Shown here: positions 1 through 64,000 of the stretch, piece after piece
Position numbering within the stretch: the stretch's first letter is position 1
How the letters are laid out: the number at the start of each line of letters is the position of its first letter
NCBI GenBank assembly: GCA_054601695.1
Contig: BAAHQB010000084.1
Span: 558,001-622,000 of the forward strand
Direction of reading: 5' to 3'
DNA: 64,000 bases
Source of the DNA: Amorphochlora amoebiformis
Taxonomy: Eukaryota; Cercozoa; Chlorarachniophyceae
Notes under the pieces: model-generated
The model's database searches: none
Told to the model about the DNA's origin: nothing
What the model saw: only the letters and a program-made list of their open reading frames with translations
Position numbers and translations under genes: made by a program

Positions 1-126
1 ACATACATAAATACATACATACATACATACATACATACATACATAGATACATAAATACATACATACATAAATACATACATACATACATACATACACACAT
101 ACATACATACATACATACATACATAG
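1..126. repeat. (CATA)n tetranucleotide array, intronic
   Basis: ACAT/CATA tetranucleotide repeat with scattered TAAA and TAGA variants from the window edge to the AG acceptor at 125-126 of gene A. Its composition matches the array at 43350-43995. Confidence 0.9.
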
Positions 127-2709
<2,583 letters not shown>

Positions 2710-3134
2710 ATGCTTAGCATTACAACACCATAGCTACTACGGGTAACGTTACTACGGTTAACGTTACTACGGTTAACGTTACTACGGTTAACGTTACTAC
2801 GGTTAACGTTACTACGGTTAACGTTACTACGGTTAACGTTACTACGGTTAACGTTACTACGGTTAACGTTACTACGGTTAACGTTACTACGGTTAACGTT
2901 ACTACGGTTAACGTTACTACGGTTAACGTTACTACTAGCTGTAGTACTGTGACGTGCGTGTATATGCGGCCCTTGATCGATCTGTTTACGATCAGCACGA
3001 TTAGTGTAATTACATTTCTGCGTTGTCACAACCGCACTTGCATATACTAGACATATATACGTTTTCGTCCATCATAGACTGTTTGCAGCTGTACTAGCTG
3101 TAGTACTACTAGTAGTGTGTGTATAGACTGTACC

Positions 3135-3177
<43 letters not shown>

Positions 3178-3233
3178 TACTACTACTAGCTAGACTAGTA
3201 TACATATATATATCTAGATATATATATACTGTG

Positions 3234-3267
<34 letters not shown>

Positions 3268-3434
3268 CATGATATATAATTATTTTTACTAGATATCATG
3301 TTTTCTAGTATATATATTTTATATATAATTCAATTAATGATATATAATATATATATATATATATACGATATATATACATACATATATATATACATATATA
3401 TATGTATATATATATATATATATATATAACATAT

Positions 3435-3489
<55 letters not shown>

Positions 3490-4106
3490 CAGATTTACTA
3501 GTACATATGTATATAAATCTAGTAAATATATATCATGATATATATATATATATATATATGTATGTATAACTATATGTGTTTATGTACATATCATGACTAT
3601 GATATTGTAATATTATTGTCATGAAGCATGATGCCAGTGATATCATGACTACAATTGTATATCAGACAATATTATGTAATATTGCCTTAAATTATATCAT
3701 ACATGTAGACGATCTATGTATATATCATAGTGTATCATATGATGTTACAATACCGCGATGGCGGACTAAACTTATCCTGGCAATACAGTTTTCCAGCAAT
3801 ATCAATACATCCGATGAAAGGCGGTCAGCGCATTACATCACTTTCGTGGCCCCACAGAATCCTTCCTTTCAATTCCTCATACAGGGACATATCACCCAAC
3901 CTTAAAATGGTCCAGTTTCTTCCTGTCCAAGGACTCATGGCGAAAAAAGCGTTGCTGACCAATGTGACCCCCCCCGCGCGGGACAGTGTATTTACGAGAC
4001 GCAGGAATAATAAATTAATCCCGGGAAAACCCGGGGAAAATCCGGTGGCCACGTGTCAGGAAATATGTGACCTTCCACTAAGTCACACCTCAGACCTCCA
4101 TGGACA
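2710..4106. other. Intergenic region A-B
   Basis: Holds the 15-bp minisatellite at 2735-2936, short CTAG/ACTAG-rich and TA stretches to about 3620, and a GC-richer segment 3730-4106 with one open frame continuing to 4137 (start ATG in TA-poor DNA, RRR and proline-rich). I do not recognise that frame. It may be 5' leader or promoter of gene B, or an unidentified exon. Confidence 0.5.
2735..2936. repeat. 15-bp minisatellite with nested palindromes
   Basis: About 13 near-perfect copies of ACTACGGTTAACGTT. Each unit contains GTTAAC and AACGTT, both palindromic. The period is a multiple of three, so both strands stay open (NRSNV on the minus strand), but there is no other coding sign. Confidence 0.95.
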
Positions 4107-4412
4107 ATGGCCTCGGCCGCGAGGGCCGCTCCGTTGATCGCCCTGGTTCACTTATTGCTCCCGCGTATTTCACCTCCAGTTCTCGAGTATTTCCCGCGGG
4201 TTCGACCGCAATTTCCGAAGCTCATACGTCCCGCTAAGGCCTTGGGCTCGACGGCGAGGACCCTGGCAGATCCCGCCATTGCTTTCGGCTCCATCAGAAC
4301 CAGGCGAGATCGATCTGATGGAGAAGGGGGTAAATTCAAGAACAAACGAAGGGGAGAGTCTGAAGTCAGGCGGTTGAGGGGCGGGGCGACTTTGCTGGAG
4401 GGCCCGGCGACC

Positions 4413-34728
<30,316 letters not shown>

Positions 34729-35151
34729 CTAGAGCCTCCCAATGCCACTGGGAATACTGGTAACTTTGGATACCTAATTAGAGGAATTTATGAGATCTGA
34801 GGAGTGATTGCGGGGATTTGCACCTGGGCAGTATTTCCAAAAATTGAGAACTTTCCGTCCGCTGCCATTGAAAAGCAGTTTGCCTGCCCAAGTATATACA
34901 CAAATATATAATTCAAGCTGAAAGATTCTGTAATGTTAGTGTTGCTTACCGCGTTCACATCCGAAAAGATGACGTCAGCAATCTAAACCGTAAGGGATGA
35001 TTAGGCATGTGCATATATTGTGTTTTAGTATGTCATTTTTAGGCAATTTCCATTCCGGAATATGCTCGGCTCGGCCGAAGGAACACTCCTGTATCAACTC
35101 GAATACTCACAACTGTTGAGGCCAGATACATACATACGTATATAAAACTCC

Positions 35152-35183
<32 letters not shown>

Positions 35184-36555
35184 TAAACACATATAATACA
35201 TAACCGATGCATATCAATTTTTAGGAGAGGGAGGGTAAAAATATTGTTTGCAAGCATCATACCAGCAATTTCGAGGGTGGGCATTCGGTTCTGACTGAGT
35301 AATCACAGGTTCCCAGCGCAGGAATTCCAAGCTTCTTGTTCGCAATCTGGTAAGGTATTGGAAAACTATAGTCATGCTTGAATATTAGGTATTACATGCA
35401 AACACACCCATTAACCATGACCCAGATACGTTGTTATTGAAGAATTCCCGGATCTGCGTGCTTATTAAAGCGCCGATGTCAACCAAATCTATGTTGGTAA
35501 ACTTCTGCGAATAGTTTTAGTAAGTTGGCCTGGGTTTGTGTCGAACGATTTTTTGTGGATATGACCTTGCAAGGGATTTTGAAGGTCAGAACGACAAAGT
35601 TATTAATGGAGCTTCTGATTTGATAGGTAGACCAATAGTTGTAAGGAATTGAAGAAGGTAGGATTTTAGTTAAAGAGGGAAGTAAAAAAGAGAATAGTCA
35701 AAAAGAGATATGCAGAGCGAGATTCGACCCTGTCTCCTCCATAGGAGGCCGTTTGCCATACTTTTGACGGTTCTTAGAAGTGCAAAATGTGACATGATTC
35801 AGATCCTTCACTTTGATATCCATCAGCTCCTAATTAGAATCTCGTCAAAAGACGTTGGACATTGTCCAAAGCAGGAAGTGGGAGCATACTGTGACGTTTA
35901 GGTTCCCCCGCATGAAGGTTTCCTCCCCGTCCATCTTGTTGAGGACAATAGATCTGCCGTTGTAGTCTAGGCGCAACATGTCAAGCCAGCAGCCATGAGA
36001 TTTCTGAGGAAAACAACCAGAAACCCTTGAGAGATGTGTTTGGGCACATACCTGTGCGAATCGTGGGACAGGTCCGGGATCAGGGTATATAGAAGGAGCG
36101 TGATTTTAGAAGTGCGCAAAAAACTATTATTTTAACAGTATTAAAAGGGGTGATATTTTGTATTACGAATACTAAGTCTGAATCCCCCCGTCTCGACGAA
36201 GTGACACAGCATCTTGATCCCTGTATGCAATACTTTTCACCTAGACCGAAACAAAAAAAATGTACTTAGGAAACTTAATAGCAAGATTGTACACAAAAAT
36301 GCACTTAGGAAACTTAATAGCAGTAGTATAGGAGCATTGTGCTTAGAGCGTCCCAGTAACGTTGTTATTAGAAGGTAGCCGACTTTGATTTGATAGTGCG
36401 AAAACTGTAACGCCTTTCCGATGCTTCGACGTGCAATATTCTGCAGATTCCGCAAATATATGAGTGCCGTGGGCATGTGGTTTCGTGTGGATTCCTTTCG
36501 ACGTTCCAACCGGCACCCCCGCCAGGAGCAGGGCCGCCACGAAGGAAGTGACCAT
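34729..36555 (-). CDS. Gene C: unrecognised protein with secretory leader
   Basis: Minus-strand exons, 5' to 3': 36555-36361 (start; an in-frame ATG at 36615 would add 20 residues), possibly 36220-36173, then 36003-35896, 35829-35729, 35614-35566, 35504-35430, 35346-35263, 35088-about 35036 (3' end unresolved, no good GT), 34982-34950, 34883-34824, 34773-34729 with stop TAG. Phases chain from 36003 onward. The first residues MVTSFVAALLLAGVPVG look like a signal peptide. Cysteines recur (GCWLDM, FCTSKN, IPCK, GTCDYSVRTECPP, ANCF), and CTSK occurs twice, in the first exon and at 35780. I recognise no domain; a secreted or luminal cysteine-bonded protein is an inference. Introns here are short (54-200 bases) and free of TA, unlike genes B and F. 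Shares a short divergent promoter with gene D. Confidence 0.68.
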
Positions 36556-36703
36556 CACCACGCACTTCGCCGTTGGTATTGGGTATCGAAGACATGAGGA
36601 TAATTGATTTGGCACGTGTTTACCTTTTATAAAATATCAAATCGGCCGAATAATATTCCACAAATATCAAAAACCCAACGGAACGAGTCCGCGCTTTCCT
36701 CGG
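36556..36703. promoter_or_regulatory. Divergent promoter region of genes C and D
   Basis: Only 148 bases separate the opposite ATGs (36555 and 36704), or 88 if gene C starts at 36615. Both transcription starts should lie here. No TATA box or other motif can be assigned with confidence. Confidence 0.55.
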
Positions 36704-39025
<2,322 letters not shown>

Positions 39026-39975
39026 ACTCCCAGTGTCATGTCGCTTCAGTATCTAGATAGCTGACACCGCCCCCGTTGGCAACATCTCGATTTTTTTTTA
39101 AAATTCGGCGAGTACTGGGCTCACTCAACATCCAGGTAACTGTAATATGATGCCGGCTCCCTTCTGCTTCAATGAATGTCATGCTCATCACTATGAGATT
39201 CTCCACTCTTTAAGACCCTTTTTGATATCGCTGACTAGTAGATTCTAGAGATTAGACTAAAACATGGATTCTGAATACAAATTACACAAGGAGATATTGT
39301 AGCCAGTATATCTAGTATATAGAGGAACTGCTTAGTTTAGCCTTACTAGAGCCAATATTATGATGATCTACATATGAAACATGTATCTTTATCATGGTTA
39401 CATCGAGCCGTATACTATAGTACGTATTCAACTTCGTAGACTCGAATGTACATCTATACTAGTTAATAGTAGTTATATCATGGTCATGACGTTTACTATA
39501 CCCGTATATTAGTCGATCTGTGAGACAAATTATCTAGATTATACTACTAGACTAGCATGCATACGTATATACATGTATATATATTAATATTTTAATATAT
39601 ATATATATAAATATATAGATATATATCTAGTATATACACACATATATATATATAAATATGTACTAGATATACGTATATATACATATGTACACATACACAT
39701 ATATACACATATGCACATATAACATACACATTTACATACATATATGTTTATGTATACATATATATCTATGTATATATATGAACATATATATATGTTCATA
39801 TATATATATATATAATATATACATATATATATATATCTATATATATAAGAAAATATCTGTGCATAAGTATACACATATACTAGTATACATGTGTGTATGA
39901 TATTTAGTTATATATATTTTTATTATCGGTTTATAAGTATTACATATATATATATATTATATATACATATTTTTG

Positions 39976-40008
<33 letters not shown>

Positions 40009-40016
40009 GTATACAT

Positions 40017-40058
<42 letters not shown>

Positions 40059-40113
40059 AATATATTTTTATCTGAATCTATACACACACATATATATATA
40101 TATATACATATAT

Positions 40114-40172
<59 letters not shown>

Positions 40173-40193
40173 CACACACACACATATATATAT

Positions 40194-40268
<75 letters not shown>

Positions 40269-40271
40269 TAT

Positions 40272-40315
<44 letters not shown>

Positions 40316-40355
40316 TTATAATAATAATAATATTAAATATATTTTTATCTGAATC

Positions 40356-40420
<65 letters not shown>

Positions 40421-40685
40421 TTTTATATGTATACATATGTATACATCAATATCCACACATATTCACATACACCTAACGTGCAAAACGTTTCCAAGTGATA
40501 TGACATCAATAACTTCATACCCCTGCCTTTCGCATCACTATGAACTACTCCCTCATATCCTCGACATTTCTCTCTCTCACTCCCATCTGTCTCTCTCTCT
40601 CTCTCTTCTTCTCCCTCACTATCTCTCCCGCTCTCTCTTTTTCTCTCTCGCTCTCGCTCTCGCTCTCTCCTTCAAACGATAGCAA
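39026..40685. other. Intergenic region between convergent genes D and E
   Basis: 39026-39570 is unique DNA without a supported frame, 39570-40440 is TA/CA microsatellite including the repeated segment TATATTTTTATCTGAATCTA (40062 and 40337), and 40560-40670 is a CTCTCT tract. Nothing else seen. Confidence 0.6.
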
Positions 40686-41193
40686 TCACTCAGGAACACT
40701 AAATGGACTTCCAGCCGCATCTTTCACAACGATCAAAGTGTCACCTGAAACACAAATCTCGCGTTAGCAACGGTGGAGATGACAAGTCGCTCATGTGCGC
40801 ATGTAACGGTGTTACGCGCTAAACACAAGCCGTGATCTGAGCTACAGGTAGATCTTAGAACTAAGTCTGAACAAAGGAACCCTCTAAACTAGCTGTAAGC
40901 CTACCCATGGGTGTGATTGATTACCGCGAATGTCTTCGGCTATTCTCATATCGTTGTCCATGTATACGGTCTCAAACCACTAGATATGTACGTGGTTATA
41001 TGCGTATGCATGTATATATGTATATATATATATCTATATATATGTATATGTATATAGTTATATATATATTTGTATATACATATATTTATATTTTTATATA
41101 TGTATGTATATATATACGTTTATGAATATACATACATATAAAATATATTTTTTGTAACATACAGTACATATAATACATTTTCATATATTTCTT

Positions 41194-41247
<54 letters not shown>

Positions 41248-41406
41248 ATATATTGCCTGCATACATACAAATAGTTATGTATGTTTTATGTATTACAGGC
41301 TTTCTAATTTATAGATACACATATGTATATTAATACATGTAGATATGTTTAGATGTAGATGGATATGTAAACACACACACGCACCTACACATATATACAC
41401 ATATGC

Positions 41407-41486
<80 letters not shown>

Positions 41487-41739
41487 CATACATACATATA
41501 TATTTAAATAAAACAAACCCCCTTTCCGAAGGGAGGGAGAGTAAAAGGCCCGAAGTTGCCCCATTTCGCTGCAGCAGAGGTGAACTGAGTACCACATTAT
41601 TACCAATTACATCACCGCTATCACATATTGTGCGCCCAACGCAAACGCTAATGGTTTCGGTTCGTACTCGAGAGTATATTTGCCGTCGTGCAAAGTGAAA
41701 CCATGTAACGGATATATGTAGATATACATATGCATATAT

Positions 41740-41770
<31 letters not shown>

Positions 41771-42582
41771 CACATATATATACTAAAGAAAAAATGGTTT
41801 CGGACCTTAAAGTTACATCTATTGGGGTCGCTCTCGTCCGCGGATAAGGCCGACATTAGAGAAAAATACCTAATATACGGACATCAGAAAAATACCTAAT
41901 ATATGGAAATTACAGAAAAAACCTGATATATGAACATTACAGAAAAATAGCTAGTGTATGCACATTACAGGAAAATACTAATGTATGGGCATTACAGAAA
42001 AATACCTAATATATGGACATTACAGAAAAATACCTAATATATGGACATTACAGACAAATACCTCATATATGGACATTCCAGAAAAATACCTAGTACATGG
42101 ACATTACAGACAAATACCTGATATATGGACATTACAGACAAATACCTCATATATGGACATTCCAGAAAAATACATAATATATGGAAATTGCACACAAATA
42201 TCTACTATATGGGCAATACAGAAAAATAAGCGATATGCGGAAAGGTATACTGCTTAGAGGAAGGACTACCTATGGCTGATAATGTTTGCATTCCAAGTGT
42301 ATATGCATATGTACATATACACATACATATACAATATAATGTGTGTGTTTATGTATTTATGCAAGATCACTTCGTAGAACACGCTAACTGCATACTATGG
42401 ATATTTATATGAATAAATTAATATGTATTGCATATATATATATATATATATGTATGTATAATATATACATATACATATACATACGCACATATATATATAT
42501 ATGTATATATATACGTATATACATACCTATATATATATATATATACACGTACATATATACATATATTATATATAACATATAC

Positions 42583-42652
<70 letters not shown>

Positions 42653-42742
42653 ACATATATAGTACCCGTCTTGAAACTCAATGAGGTTTTGAAGCTTTCC
42701 AGAAACCACATCTATATCCTGACCATATATATATATATATAC

Positions 42743-42776
<34 letters not shown>

Positions 42777-43126
42777 ACGTCTATATCCTGACCATATGCA
42801 TGTATATCTACGTCTATATCCTGACTATATATATGTATTTCTACGTCTATATCCTGACCATATCTACGTCTATATCCTGACATTATGCATGTATATCTGC
42901 GTCTATATGCTGACCATATGTATGTATATCTACGTCTATACCCTGACAATATGCAATATATTGCCTAAGTTACAAAGATATGAATATATAAACGAGAACC
43001 TGGTAGGCCGCTTTAAATGGTTTTCCAAAAAAACCGGCTTTTCGAAATGTCAGCGTCTCCTGCGATATCCATGCATTTATACATAATACCTTACGTTCAT
43101 GTGTGTACATGTGCAATATATATTAC

Positions 43127-43178
<52 letters not shown>

Positions 43179-43253
43179 ATATGTATGCATACATGTGTAG
43201 ACGTATACGTAGTTGACATATTTTTATACATGTATACATGTATACTTATGTAT

Positions 43254-43286
<33 letters not shown>

Positions 43287-44566
43287 TATATTTATGCACA
43301 ATACATGTGTGAATATATTTATAATTTTGAGTAATATGTATATATACATATTTATACATACATACATACATACATACATACATACATGTATACATTTATT
43401 CATACATACATACATACATAGATACATACATACATACATACATGCATACATACATACATGCATACATACATACATACATACATACACACATACATACATA
43501 CATAAATACATACATACATACATACATACACACATACATACATACATATATACATACATACATACATACATAAATACATACATACATACATACATACATA
43601 GATACATAAATACATACATAAAACATACATACATACATACATACATACATAAATACATACATACATAAATACATACATACATACATACATACATACATAA
43701 ATACATACATACATATATAGATACACACATACATACATACATACATATATACATAAATACATACATACATAAATACATACATACATACATACATACATAC
43801 ATAAATACATACATACATATATAGATACACGCATACATACATACATACATATATACATACATACATACATACATAAATACATACATACATACATACATAC
43901 ATAGATACATAAATACATACATACATAAATACATACATACATACATACATACATACATACATACATACATAAATACATACATACATACATAGACAGGTTT
44001 CGTAAACATGAGTACCTTCTGAAATAGTAGTCATCAATAGGGAGGGAACTTGACATTCTCTATGGCTATATGTCTATCTAAACATCTATCTTGACAAATA
44101 TATCCCTCAATCATGGTTGACCCATCTATCTCTCCATCTATGTTGGCATATATCTATCTACACATCTATGTCGACAAGTCTATCTCTCTCCATGAATCTA
44201 TACTTCTATCTCTCTTTTACATGACATATATCTATCTCTCCCTCTATGTGGACATCTGTTTCAAAATCCAACCCCTTTCCATTTGTTTGTTTATCTATCT
44301 GCAGTTCTGGAGGATGGTAAACCTTTTCTGTGGTCCAGATAAGCTTCCAACGGCCATTGAATGTAGCCTTTGAGACAATATCTGATCCGAACTCGCTTCC
44401 AACCTTCTCCTGAATGTAAGTATAATATATAGAGACATATATATATAATATATATATATTATGTACATACTAAATATATATATATATATATATGTATTTA
44501 TATATATATATATATATATATATGTTATAAATATAAATACATAAATTATATGTACACATATATATA

Positions 44567-44618
<52 letters not shown>

Positions 44619-45668
44619 TGGATATACACCACCTTGATTTGTTGAACAAGCTTTAAGACGATCTGTTTTTGCTCCTCTGTTTGCCTAGCTCCTTCGTTTA
44701 AGCCCTCAGATATCCACACATATACTTCAAATAACCTACTCACCACTCCCTCTCGTAATGTCTCCCTCCCCCCTATACTCCACCCTCTGTCTGTTCCTTT
44801 CTTCTTTCTCTCTCTTCCTCTCTCTCTCTCTCTTTCTCGATTCTCTTTCTTTTTTTCTCTCTATTTTCTGTTTCTTTCTTTCTCTTTCTCCCTCTTTTCT
44901 CTCTTTCACGATAACCAAACAAGTTTTTTTAAACTTTCGCGAATCACACCCACCTCCAAAGAGTCAAGAAGCTCCGTCTTGAGGTCTTTGAGCTGAGAAT
45001 CCAAACATTCGATCTTAGCAAATTTCGCCACGTATCTCACATATGTCTACCGGATCTGCCTTTGGTTGAGGATTGGATAGGTTTGCTATCCAGTCGGCTA
45101 GAGGGTTTGTTGTTGACTGAGGGCTATCGCTGGCGAGCTTGCCCATCCACTCGGAGATTGGGTTCGCCCCTGAGAATGACCAAATCATTTTTTACCAAAT
45201 CTGAGAGATATCTTGAAAAATCCATCCGCATATTGTGAGAGAGAGAGAGAGAGAGGGGGGGGAGGGGGTAAGGGGAGAGGGATGAGGGGAACGAGGAGCC
45301 GGAGACAAAGGGAAAAGATACACCCATACACAAACACACACAAACAGCAAGAGCAAAAAATGTGGTACTCTTTCCCTACAATATATACAAGCTGCAAAAA
45401 TCGATTCACAATTACTCGCAATCACAGGTCTCGATAGCCCACAAAATGCAACCGAGGGCTTGGAGAATCTCTGCCTAGCGACGTAGCCTGGTTGCGTGGC
45501 CTCGAGCGACTTATTTTTCGGATTAAATGAGCAAACCAGAAAAACAAACGAACAAGTTAAAACAAGGGCGACGCTCGATGTCAGGACGGCACGCCTGGCC
45601 CGAAGAGTGTGGCTGGGGTGGGCAGGCATACGTCGACTCAGAACACGTGTCCTTGTCAAATCCATCAT
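40686..45668 (-). CDS. Gene E: plastid PAP/fibrillin-domain protein
   Basis: Twelve minus-strand exons, 5' to 3': 45668-45426, 45211-45196, 45169-45051, 45013-44954, 44704-44633, 44409-44323, 43059-43000, 42718-42666, 41869-41806, 41584-41519, 40979-40925, 40744-40686 (stop TGA). They give 317 aa from the first ATG or 304 from ATG 45629. The plastid lipid-associated/fibrillin domain is clear: [98 protein letters not shown] and EDIRGDTLIVV. Family members associate with plastoglobules and thylakoids and bind lipophilic compounds. The N-terminus is a leader (next entry). Two introns contain arrays made from the acceptor and start of exons 8 and 9. The 16-nt exon 2 is the weakest element. Confidence 0.9.
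41870..42240 (-). repeat. 28-bp minisatellite built from gene E exon 9 acceptor and start
   Basis: About 13 units. In the gene's sense each reads ATATATTAG|GTATTTTTCTGTAATGTCC, against the real intron end and exon start GTATATTAG|GTATTTTTCTCTAATGTCGG at 41882-41850. The array is immediately upstream of and continuous with the real exon. Confidence 0.95.
42719..42960 (-). repeat. Repeat array built from gene E exon 8 acceptor and start
   Basis: Six units between 42771 and 42955 read, in the gene's sense, TGGTCAG|GATATAGACGTAGA, matching the real acceptor and start TGGTCAG|GATATAGATGTGG (42728-42705). They are separated from the exon by a TA tract. Confidence 0.92.
43350..43995. repeat. (CATA)n array with a higher-order repeat
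   Basis: Tetranucleotide array with TAAA/TAGA/CACA variants in intron 6 of gene E. A longer unit of about 110 bp containing ATATATAGATACACACATAC is repeated at about 43691 and 43801. The three long minus-strand frames (MYVCMY) are artefacts of it. Confidence 0.92.
44755..44920. repeat. CT-rich tract in gene E intron 4
   Basis: Degenerate TCTCTTTC repeat on the + strand between exons 5 and 4 of gene E, purine-rich in the gene's sense. No coding sign. Confidence 0.8.
45196..45668 (-). CDS. Gene E leader: signal peptide plus transit-like region
   Basis: Exon 1 encodes basic residues, a hydrophobic core ([18 protein letters not shown]), then [21 protein letters not shown], rich in Arg/Ser with an SVAFCG that recalls the Phe-containing cleavage region of leaders for complex plastids. 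A signal peptide followed by a transit peptide is the known import route where plastids have extra membranes. The joint to the mature part through the 16-nt exon 45211-45196 (ISLRFG) is inferred from phase. Confidence 0.62.
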
Positions 45669-45962
45669 GAAATATGTCGTATATCTACTGAATATCGCCT
45701 TATGTAAATATCCCTATTCTAATATCTGACTTATCTATTTTGATATACGCTATATGCGAATTTTTATATCTAACTAAGGATACACCGATATCAGTATTGC
45801 GATATAAGGTTTCAGTATGTTCATATCTGCATATCGATATTTCAATATCCCTCTAGGCCAGAACAGGTTGGCGGTCGGCCGTTCATTCCCAGCTACTTAT
45901 CGGCTCTGAATTGCCTTATATTTCTCTTATTCCTCCGTATAATCAAGTAGAAGCTCTGGGAT
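45669..45962. promoter_or_regulatory. Divergent promoter region of genes E and F
   Basis: About 290 bases between the gene E start (minus) and the proposed gene F start. AT-rich with repeated ATATC/GATAT words (45730-45860). No defined motif can be assigned. Confidence 0.45.
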
Positions 45963-63936
<17,974 letters not shown>

Positions 63937-64000
63937 GTAATAGATATGCATTATATGCAAATATGCACACACACATATATATATATATATTGTTATATAT

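Noticed and set aside
40540-40767. Plus-strand frame ending [11 protein letters not shown]...
   Set aside because: The minus strand here is the last exon of gene E, in phase and matching the end of the fibrillin domain.
41600-41705. Minus-strand segment reading [19 protein letters not shown]
   Set aside because: Looks protein-like, but has no AG acceptor and the fibrillin domain continues directly from 41806 to the exon at 41584.
43224-44056. Three long minus-strand frames of MYVCMY repeats
   Set aside because: Translation of the (CATA)n array in all three frames.

Overview
This is nuclear DNA of a unicellular eukaryote. Six protein genes can be read through GT-AG introns, most of which are packed with (TA)n microsatellite. 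Coding exons are tiny (mostly 31-180 nt, average about 66 nt) and introns run from tens of bases to about 3.5 kb. Most open frames in the window are translated TA repeat (IYIYIY) and are not genes. I found the genes by looking for non-repetitive islands with AG/GT edges and requiring reading phase to carry from island to island.

Likely organism: the PAP/fibrillin gene has a hydrophobic leader followed by a basic, Ser-containing stretch, as expected for a protein imported into a complex (secondary) plastid. The ASH/MSP-domain gene resembles ciliary proteins. Interstitial repeats are TTAGGG/CCCTAA type. I infer a flagellated alga or relative with a complex plastid; a chlorarachniophyte would fit, but the sequence does not decide it.

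Layout: gene A (+, enters from the left edge, ends 2709), rhamnose-mutarotase-like. Gene B (+, 4413 or 4107 to 33234), a 36-exon, four-RRM RNA-binding protein of about 795 aa. Gene C (-, 36555 to 34729), an unrecognised protein with a secretory leader. Gene D (+, 36704 to 39025), a small helical protein diverging from C. Gene E (-, 45668 to 40686), a PAP/fibrillin-domain plastid protein. Gene F (+, about 45963 to beyond 64000), an ASH/MSP-domain ciliary-type protein diverging from E. B/C and D/E are convergent.

The most striking signal is not a gene. Many introns carry degenerate copies of the edge of the neighbouring exon. Copies of acceptor plus exon start lie upstream of the real exon (12 cases, some weak). 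Copies of exon end plus donor lie downstream of it (7 cases). Three long minisatellites are arrays of such acceptor/exon-start units. Complete exons with both splice sites are not duplicated. This looks like recurrent tandem duplication across exon-intron boundaries, tolerated only as half-exons, and may be how these introns grow. Donor sites show almost no conservation beyond GT.
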